This document shows positions 55,901-64,000 of a DNA stretch of 64,000 nt, one piece after another (position 1 is the first letter of the stretch; the number at the start of each line of letters is the position of its first letter). The position numbers were made by a program, and so were the translations under genes. The notes beneath the pieces were generated by a model. The model was given only the letters and a program-made list of their open reading frames with translations. It did not search any database and was not told the DNA's origin. Source of the DNA: Eledone cirrhosa (Eukaryota; Mollusca; Cephalopoda; Octopoda; Eledonidae); contig OZ024744.1 in assembly GCA_964016885.1 (NCBI GenBank), forward strand, positions 23,730,798 to 23,794,797, given 5' to 3'.

Positions 55901-56687
55901 CTCATTTTAACAACAGTTGAATCTTAAGATAAAACTCGTTTTAACAACAGTTGAATCTTAAGAACTGACTCGTTTTAACAACAGTTCAACCTTAAGAACT
56001 GACTCGTTTTAACAACAGTTGAATCTTCAAATAAAACTCGTTTTAACTACAGTTGAATCTTAAGAACTGACTCGTTTTAACAACAGTTGAATCTTAAGAT
56101 AAATCGTTTTAACAACAGTTGTATCTTAAGAACTGACTCATTTTAACAACAGTTGAATCTTAAGAACTGACTCGTTTTAACAACAGCTGCATCTTAAGAT
56201 AAAACTCGTTTTAACAACAGTTGAATCTTAAGAACTGACTCGTTTTATCAACAGTTCAACCTGAAGAACTTACTCGTTTTAACAACAGTTGAATCTTCAA
56301 ATAAAACTCGTTTTAACAACAGCTGAATCTTAAGATAACACTCGTTCTAACAAAAGTTGAATCTTAAGAACTGACTCGTTTTAACAACAGTTCAACCTTA
56401 AGAACTGACTAGTTTTAACAACAGTTTAATCTTAGAATAAAATTCGTTTTAACAACAGTTGAATCTTAAGAACTGACTCGTTTTAACAAAAGTTGAATCT
56501 TACGAACTGACTCGTTTTAACAATAGTTGTCTCTTTAGATAAATCTCGTTTTAACAACAGTTGAATTTTAAAACTGACTCGTTTTAACAACAGTTCAAAC
56601 TTAAGAACTGATTCGTTTTAACAACAGTTTAATCTTAAAATAAAATTCGTTTAACAACAGTTGAATCTTAAGGACTGGCTCGTTTTA
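52960..56687 (+). repeat. Domain III P+Q unit, 3,728 bp
   Basis: The P half is 2,002 bp and the Q half, starting at 54,962, is 1,726 bp. In Q the marker is followed by CAGCTGTATC and the CTGAAGATAAAACTCGTTTAAC segment missing from the two earlier Q halves is present. Near 55.81 kb the phase jumps straight to GATAAATCG, skipping the GAAATGACTCG to GATAGAACTCG part seen in other units. Confidence 0.84.
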
Positions 56688-59600
56688 ACATCACATGTAT
56701 ATTATGATAAAACTCGTTTTAACAACAGCTGTATCTTAAGAACTGACTCGATATGACAACAGTTGAATGTTAAGAACTGACTCGTTTTAACAACAGTTCA
56801 ATCTTAAGATAAAACTGATTATAACAACAGTTGCATCTTAAGAACTGACTTGTTTTAACAACAGTTAAATCTGAAGAACTGACTCGTTTTAACAACAGTT
56901 GAATCTGAAGATAAAACTCGTTTAACAACAGTTGAATCTTAAGAACTGACTCGTTTTAACGACAGATGAATCTTATGATAAAACTCGTTTTAACAACAAT
57001 TGAATCTTAAGAACTGATTCGTTTTAACAACAGTTGAATCTTAAGATAAAACTAGTTTTAACAACAGTTGAATCTTAAGATAAAACTAGTTTTAACAACA
57101 GTTGAATCTTAAGAACTGACTCGTTTTAACAACAGTTGAATCTTAAATAAAACTCGTTTTAACAACAGTTGAATCTTAAGAACTGACTCGTTTTAACAAC
57201 AGTTGAATCTTAAGAACTGACTGGTTTTAACAACAGTTCAACCTTAAGAACTGACTAGTTTTAACAACAGTTGAATCTCAAGAACTGACTCGTTTTAATA
57301 ACAGTTGAATCTTAAGATAAAACTCGTTTTAACAACAGTTGAATCTTAAGAAATGACTCGTTTTAATAACAGTTGAATCTTAAGAACTGACTCGTTTTAA
57401 CAACAGTTCAACCTTAAGAACTGACTCGTTGTAACAACAGTTGAAACTTCAAATAAAACTCGTTTTAACCACAGTTGAATCTTAAGAACTGAATCAATTT
57501 AACAACAGTTGAATCTTAAGAACTGACTCGTGTTAACAACAATTGAATCTTAAGATAAAACTCGTTTTAACAAAAGTTGAATCTTAAGAACTGACTCGTT
57601 TTAACAACAGCTGAATCTTAAGATAAAACTAGTTTTAACAACAGTTGAATCTTAAGAACTGACTCGTTTTAACAACAGCTGAATCTTAAGATAAAACTCG
57701 TTTTAACAACAGTTGAATCTTAAGAACTGACTCATTTTAACAACAGTTGAATCTTAAGATAAAACTCGTTTTAACAACAGTTGAATCTTAAGAACTGACT
57801 CGTTTTAACAACAGTTCAACCTTAAGAACTGACTCGTTTTAACAACAGTTGAATCTTCAAATAAAACTCGTTTTAACTACAGTTGAATCTTAAGAACTGA
57901 CTCGTTTTAACAACAGTTGAATCTTAAGATAAAACTCGTTTTAACAACAGTTGAATCTTAAGAACTGACTCATTTTAACAACAGTTGAATCTTAAGAACT
58001 GATTCGTTTTAACAACAGTTGAATCTTCAGATAAAACTCGTTTTAACTACAGTTGAATCTTAAGAACTGACTCGTTTTAACAACAGTTGAATCTTAAGAT
58101 AAAACTCGTTTTAACAACAGTTGAATCTTAAGAACTGACTCATTTTAACAACAGTTGAATCTTAAGAACTGATTCGTTTTAACAACAGTTGAATCTTAAG
58201 ATAAAACTCGTTTTAACAACAGTTGAATCTTAAGAACTGACTCGTTTTATCAACAGTTCAACCTGAAGAACTTACTCGTTTTAACAACAGTTGAATCTTC
58301 AAATAAAACTCGTTTTAACAACAGCTGAATCTTAAGATAACACTCGTTTTAACAAAAGTTGAATCTTAAGAACTGACTCGTTTTAACAACAGTTCAACCT
58401 TAAGAACTGACTAGTTTTAACAACAGTTTAATCTTAGAATAAAATTCGTTTTAACAACAGTTGAATCTTAAGAACTGACTCGTTTTAACAAAAGTTGAAT
58501 CTTACGAACTGACTCGTTTTAACAATAGTTGTCTCTTTAGATAAATCTCGTTTTAACAACAGTTGAATTTTAAAACTGACTCGTTTTAACAACAGTTCAA
58601 ACTTAAGAACTGATTCGTTTTAACAACAGTTTAATCTTAAAATAAAATTCGTTTAACAACAGTTGAATCTTAAGGACTGGCTCGTTTTAACATCACATGT
58701 ATATTATGATAAAACTGGTTTTAACAACAGCTGTATCTTAAGAACTGACTCGATATAACAACAGTTGAATGTTAAGAACTGACTCGTTTTAACAACAGTT
58801 CAATCTTAAGATAAAACTGATTATAACAACAGTTGCATCTTAAGAACTGACTTGTTTTAACAACAGTTAAATCTGAAGAACTGACTCGATTTAACAACAG
58901 TTGAATCTGAAGATAAAACTCGTTTAACAACAGTTGAATCTTAAGAACTGACTCGTTTTAACGACAGATGAATCTTATGATAAAACTCGTTTTAACAACA
59001 ATTGAATCTTAAGAACTGATTCGTTTTAACAACAGTTGAATCTTAAGGTAAAACTAGTTTTAACAACAGTTGAATCTTAAGATAAAACTAGTTTTAACAA
59101 CAGTTGAATCTTAAGAACTGACTCGTTTCAACAACAGTTGAAACTTCAAATAAAACTTGTTTTAACAACTGTTGAATCTTAAGAACTGACTCATTTTAAC
59201 AACAGTTCAATCTTAAGAACTGATTCGTTTTAACAACAGTTGAATCTTAAGATAAAACTAGTTTTAATAACTGTTGAATCTTAAGATAAAACTCGTTTTA
59301 ACAAGAGTTGAATCTTAAGAACTGACTCGTTTTAACAACAGTTGAATCTTAAATAAAACTCGTTTTAACAACAGTTGAATCTTAAGAACTGACTCGTTTT
59401 AACAACAGTTGAATCTTAAGAACTGACTGGTTTTAACAACAGTTCAACCTTAAGAACTGACTAGTTTTAACAACAGTTGAATCTCAAGAACTGACTCGTT
59501 TTAATAACAGTTGAATCGTAAGATAAAACTCGTTTTAACAACAGTTGAATCTTAAGAAATGACTCGTTTTAATAACAGTTGAATCTTAAGAACTGACTCG

Positions 59601-62050
59601 TTTTAACAACAGTTCAACCTTAAGAACTGACTCGTTGTAACAACAGTTGAAACTTCAAATAAAACTCGTTTTAACCACAGTTGAATCTTAAGAACTGAAT
59701 CAATTTAACAACAGTTGAATCTTAAGAACTGACTCGTGTTAACAACAATTGAATCTTAAGATAAAACTCGTTTTAACAAAAGTTGAATCTTAAGAACTGA
59801 CTCGTTTTAACAACAGCTGAATCTTAAGATAAAACTCGTTTTAACAACAGTTGAATCTTAAGAACTGACTCGTTTTATCAACAGTTCAACCTTAAGCACT
59901 GACTCGTTTTAACAACAGTTGAATCTTCAAATAAAACTCGTTTTAATAACAGTTGAATCTTAAGAACTGACTCGTTTTAACAACAGTTGAATCTTAAGAT
60001 AAAACTCGTTTTAACAACAGTTGAATCTTAAGAACTGACTCATTTTAACAACAGTTGAATCTTAAGATAAAACTCGTTTTAACAACAGTTGAATCTTAAG
60101 AACTGACTCGTTTTAACAACAGTTCAACCTTAAGAACTGACTCGTTTTAACAACAGTTGAATCTTCAAATAAAACTCGTTTTAACTACAGTTGAATCTTA
60201 AGAACTGACTCGTTTTAACAACAGTTGAATCTTAAGATAAAACTCGTTTTAACAACAGTTGAATCTTAAGAACTGACTCATTTTAACAACAGTTGAATCT
60301 TAAGAACTGATTCGTTTTAACAACAGTTGAATCTTCAGATAAAACTCGTTTTAACTACAGTTGAATCTTAAGAACTGACTCGTTTTAACAACAGTTGAAT
60401 CTTAAGAAATGACTCGTTTTAATAACAGTTGAATCTTAAGAACTGACTCGTTTTATCAACAGTTCAACCTTAAGAACTGACTCATCTTAACAACAGTTGA
60501 ATCTTCAAATAAAACTCGTTTTAACAACAATTGAATCTTAAGAACTGATTCGTTTTAACAACAGCTGAATCTTAAGATAAAACTCGATTTAACAACAGTT
60601 GAATCTTAAGATAAAATTCGTTTTAACAACAGTTGAATCTTAAGAACTGACTCATTTTAACGACAGCTGAATCTTTAGATAAAACTCGTTTTAACAACAG
60701 TTGAATCTTAAGAACTGACTCGTTTTATCAACAGTTCAACCTTAAGAACTGACTCGTTTTAACAACAGTTGAATCCTCAAATAAAACTCGTTTTAACAAC
60801 AGTTGAATCTTAAGAACTGACTCGTTTTAACAACAGTTGAATCTTAAGATAAAACTCGTTTTAACAACAGTTGTATCTTAAGAACTGACTCATTTTAACA
60901 ACAGTTGAATCTTAAGATAAAACTCGTTTTAGCAACAGTTGAATCTTAAGAACTGACTCGTTTTAACAACAGTTCAACTTTAAGAACTGACTCGTTTTAA
61001 CAACAGTTGAATCTTCAAATAAAACTCGTTTTAACTACAGTTGAATCTTAAGAACTGACTCGTTTTAACAACAGTTGAATCTTAAGATAAAACTCGTTTT
61101 AACAACAGTTGAATCTTAAGAACTGACTCATTTTAACAACAGTTGAATCTTTAGAACTGATTCTTTTTAACAACAGTTGAATCTTCAGATAAAACTCGTT
61201 TTAACTACAGTTGAATCTTAAGAACTGACTCGTTTTAACAACAGTTGAATCTTAAGATAAAACTCGTTTTAACAACAGTTGAATCTTAAGATAAAACTCG
61301 TTTTAACAACAGTTGAATCTTAAGAACTGACTCGTTTTAATAACAGTTGAATCTTCAAATAAAACTCGTTTTAACAACAGTTGAATCTTAAGATAAACTC
61401 GTTTTAACAACAGTTGAATCTTAAGATAAACCTCGTTTTAACAACATTTGAATCTTAAGAACTGACTCGTTTTAACAACAGCTGCATCTTAAGATAAAAC
61501 TCGTTTTAACAACAGTTGAATCTTAAGAACTGACTCGTTTTATCAACAGTTCAACCTGAAGAACTTACTCGTTTTAACAACAGTTGAATCTTCAAATAAA
61601 ACTCGTTTTAACAACAGTTGAATCTTAAGAACTGACTCGTTTTAACAACAGTTGAATCTTAAGATAAAACTCGTTTTAACAACAGCTGAATCTTAAGATA
61701 ACACTCGTTTTAACAAAAGTTGAATCTTAAGAACTGACTCGTTTTAACAACAGTTCAACCTTAAGAACTGACTAGTTTTAACAACAGTTTAATCTTAGAA
61801 TAAAATTCGTTTTAACAACAGTTGAATCTTAAGAACTGACTCGTTTTAATAAAAGTTGAATCTTACGAACTGACTCGTTTTAACAATAGTTGTCTCTTTA
61901 GATAAAACTCGTTTTAACAACAGTTGAATTTTAAAACTGACTCGTTTTAACAACAGTTCAAACTTAAGAACTGATTCGTTTTAACAACAGTTTAATCTTA
62001 AAATAAAATTCGTTTAACAACAGTTGAATCTTAAGGACTGGCTCGTTTTA
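56688..62050 (+). repeat. Domain III P+Q unit, extended to 5,363 bp
   Basis: The P half (2,002 bp) and the first part of the Q half, from 58,690, repeat the previous unit at exactly 3,728 bp (CTTAAGG 55,314 to 59,042; GAATCGTAAG 55,785 to 59,513). After about 59.54 kb the unit follows the fuller series (GAAATGACTCG, GTGTTAAC, CATCTTAAC, CCTCAAAT) seen in 39-43 kb and ends with F-H-G and CAGCTGCATC near 61.38-61.49 kb. Confidence 0.82.
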
Positions 62051-62864
62051 ACATCACATGTATATTATGATAAAACTCGTTTTAACAACAGCTGTATCTT
62101 AAGAACTGACTCGATATAACAACAGTTGAATGTTAAGAACTGACTCGTTTTAACAACAGTTCAATCTTAAGATAAAACTGATTATAACAACAGTTGCATC
62201 TTAAGAACTGACTTGTTTTAACAACAGTTAAATCTGAAGAACTGACTCGTTTTAACAACAGTTGAATCTGAAGATAAAACTCGTTTTAACAACAGTTGAA
62301 TCTTAAGATAAACCTCGTTTTAACAACATTTGAATCTTAAGAACTGACTCGTTTTAACAACAGCTGCATCTTAAGATAAAACTCGTTTTAACAACAGTTG
62401 AATCTTAACAACTGACTCGTTTTATCAACAGTTCAACCTGAAGAACTTACTCGTTTTAACAACAGTTGAATCTTCAAATAAAACTCGTTTTAACAACAGC
62501 TGAATCTTAAGATAACACTCGTTTTAACAAAAGTTGAATCTTAAGAACTGACTCGTTTTAACAACAGTTCAACCTTAAGAACTGACTAGTTTTAACAACA
62601 GTTTAATCTTAGAATAAAATTCGTTTTAACAACAGTTGAATCTTAAGAACTGACTCGTTTTAACAAAAGTTGAATCTTACGAACTGACTCGTTTTAACAA
62701 TAGTTGTCTCTTTAGATAAATCTCGTTTTAACAACAGTTGAATTTTAAAACTGACTCGTTTTAACAACAGTTCAAACTTAAGAACTGATTCGTTTTAACA
62801 ACAGTTTAATCTTAAAATAAAATTCGTTTAACAACAGTTGAATCTTAAGGACTGGCTCGTTTTA
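62051..62864 (+). repeat. Truncated domain III repeat, 814 bp
   Basis: Two ACATCACATG markers are only 814 bp apart here. About 230 bp after the first, just past GAATCTGAAG, the sequence jumps near 62.28 kb to the H-G-CAGCTGCATC part that normally lies several hundred bases before a marker, then proceeds to the next marker. It is an HOR with most of its interior deleted, or the product of an out-of-phase exchange. Confidence 0.82.
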
Positions 62865-64000
62865 ACATCACATGTATATTATGATAAAACTCGTTTTAAC
62901 AACAGCTGTATCTTAAGAACTGACTCGATATAACAACAGTTGAATGTTAAGAACTGACTCATTTTAACAACAGTTCAATCTTAAGATAAAACTGATTATA
63001 ACAACAGTTGCATCTTAAGAACTGACTTGTTTTAACAACAGTTAAATCTGAAGAACTGACTCGTTTTAACAACAGTTGAATCTGAAGATAAAACTCGTTT
63101 AACAACAGTTGAATTTTAAGAACTGACTCGTTTTAACGACAGATGAATCTTATGATAAAACTCGTTTTAACAACAATTGAATCTTAAGAACTGATTCGTT
63201 TTAACAACAGTTGAATCTTAAGATAAAACTAGTTTTAACAACAGTTGAATCTTAAGATAAAACTAGTTTTAACAACAGTTGAATCTTAAGAACTGACTCG
63301 TTTTAACAACAGTTGAAACTTCAAATAAAACTTGTTTTAACAACAGTTGAATCTTAAGAACTGACTCATTTTAACAACAGTTCAATCTTAAGAACTGATT
63401 CGTTTTAACAACAGTTGAATCTTAAGATAAAACTAGTTTTAATAACTGTTGAATCTTAAGATAAAACTCGTTTTAACAAGAGTTGAATCTTAAGAACTGA
63501 CTCGTTTTAACAACAGTTGAATCTTAAATAAAACTCGTTTTAACAACAGTTGAATCTTAAGAACTGACTCGTTTTAACAACAGTTGAATCTTAAGAACTG
63601 ACTGGTTTTAACAACAGTTCAACCTTAAGAACTGACTAGTTTTAACAACAGTTGAATCTCAAGAACTGACTCGTTTTAATAACAGTTGAATCTTAAGATA
63701 AAACTCGTTTTAACAACAGTTGAATCTTAAGAAATGACTCGTTTTAATAACAGTTGAATCTTAAGAACTGACTCGTTTTAACAACAGTTCAACCTTAAGA
63801 ACTGACTCGTTGTAACAACAGTTGAAACTTCAAATAAAACTCGTTTTAACCACAGTTGAATCTTAAGAACTGAATCAATTTAACAACAGTTGAATCTTAA
63901 GAACTGACTCGTGTTAACAACAATTGAATCTTAAGATAAAACTCGTTTTAACAAAAGTTGAATCTTAAGAACTGACTCGTTTTAACAACAGATGAATCTT
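62865..64000 (+). repeat. Domain III higher-order repeat, incomplete at window end
   Basis: This last block begins at the ACATCACATG marker with CTCG and CTCGATATAAC and follows the 41-42 kb order through CTAGTTTT, GAAACTTCAAAT, AACCACAG and GTGTTAAC monomers. It is cut by the window edge inside a CAGATGAATCTT monomer, so the array clearly continues beyond 64,000. Confidence 0.85.

Larger units (their letters stand above)
1..64000 (+). repeat. 34-bp satellite DNA array, continuous across the window
   Basis: The entire window is a head-to-tail array of a 34-bp monomer, about 1,880 copies, all in one orientation. Most monomers run from ACAACAGTTGAATC through a CTTAAG palindrome to CTCGTTTTA. 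Variants A, B, C, D, E, G and H are 34 bp; recurrent short forms of 33 and 32 bp also occur. I saw no inverted segment, no inserted mobile element and no unique sequence. The monomer is non-coding: variant A carries TGA, TAA and TGA in the three forward frames, and on the reverse strand two TAA triplets 17 nt apart recur every 34 bp, stopping each frame every 51 nt. This architecture is known from eukaryotic heterochromatic and centromeric satellites; the species and the chromosomal position cannot be told from the sequence. Confidence 0.98.

Noticed and set aside
1..64000. CRISPR array (short direct repeats over tens of kilobases)
   Set aside because: There are no unique spacers: every base belongs to a copy of the same 34-bp unit, the units are contiguous, and there are no cas genes or leader.
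1..64000. Gene for a repetitive protein (silk, mucin or repeat-domain type)
   Set aside because: 34 is not a multiple of 3 and the monomer contains stops. Variant A closes all three forward frames; the reverse strand has a TAA every 51 nt in each frame.
1..64000. Telomeric repeat or G-quadruplex tract
   Set aside because: No TTAGGG, TTTAGGG or similar short G-rich unit and no G runs; the sequence is AT-rich with isolated G bases.
1..64000. CENP-B box
   Set aside because: The only CpG lies in ACTCGTTTTAAC, which does not match the core TTCG...CGGG pattern in any variant I saw. TTCGTTTTAAC variants lack the second CpG part.
1..64000. Intrinsic terminators or promoters suggested by TTTTA runs and inverted repeats
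   Set aside because: The stems are 5-6 bp, AT-rich and present in almost every monomer, with no adjacent gene; they are properties of the satellite unit.
1..64000. Strict A-B dimer (68-bp) organisation
   Set aside because: A and B often alternate but AA, BB and DD neighbours are frequent, so no simple dimer repeat describes the array.
1..64000. Low-quality or collapsed assembly
   Set aside because: Cannot be excluded without reads, but HOR copies differ by consistent, position-specific variants and register-keeping indels, which simple collapse or random error would not produce.

Overview
The whole 64 kb window is one uninterrupted satellite DNA array. It is built from a 34-bp, AT-rich monomer (canonical variants about 26-32 % G+C) repeated head to tail roughly 1,880 times, always in the same orientation. 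The window opens at a monomer start and ends inside a monomer, so neither edge of the array is visible. I found no protein-coding gene, RNA gene, transposon, promoter or unique-sequence island. The monomer itself closes the reading frames: the canonical A variant has stop codons in all three forward frames, and the reverse strand meets a TAA every 51 nt in each frame. Arrays of this size, strandedness and higher-order organisation are typical of eukaryotic centromeric, pericentromeric or other heterochromatic blocks. The sequence does not identify the species, and I do not recognise the family.

The monomers fall into a small set of recurring variants, named here A to H: A (GAACTGACTCG core), B (GATAAAACTCG core), C (starts TCAACAGTTCAACC), D (CTTCAAATAAAACTCG), E (AATATTATGATAAAACTCA), and a short trimer F-H-G. 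Their order is not random: they make up higher-order repeats (HORs) of about 3-4 kb.

Domain I (about 1-28,000) is built from an HOR of about 4.1 kb (about 122 monomers) that starts at a distinctive GAATCCTAAG monomer near positions 1, 4139, 8107, 11059, 18488, 21475 and 25616. It contains nested duplications. The clearest is a near-identical 4,141-bp tandem duplication (about 19,731-23,871 and 23,872-28,012), and there is an older one of about 2.55 kb (about 12.9-18.1 kb).

Domain II (about 28,000-37,865) is a less regular transition zone with more private variants, intermixing both families; it includes an island of domain I-type repeats at about 32.5-33.95 kb.

Domain III (about 37,866-64,000) is a second HOR family marked by an ACATCACATG monomer. 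From 44 kb onward, two versions of the marked block (P and Q) alternate, and the P+Q unit shrinks from 4,717 to 4,003 to 3,728 bp by loss of whole monomers; the last 3,728-bp period is a recent duplication. The overall picture is a satellite evolving by repeated unequal exchange or amplification in monomer register. Coordinates of HOR boundaries are approximate to about one or two monomers; offsets between named markers were counted directly.
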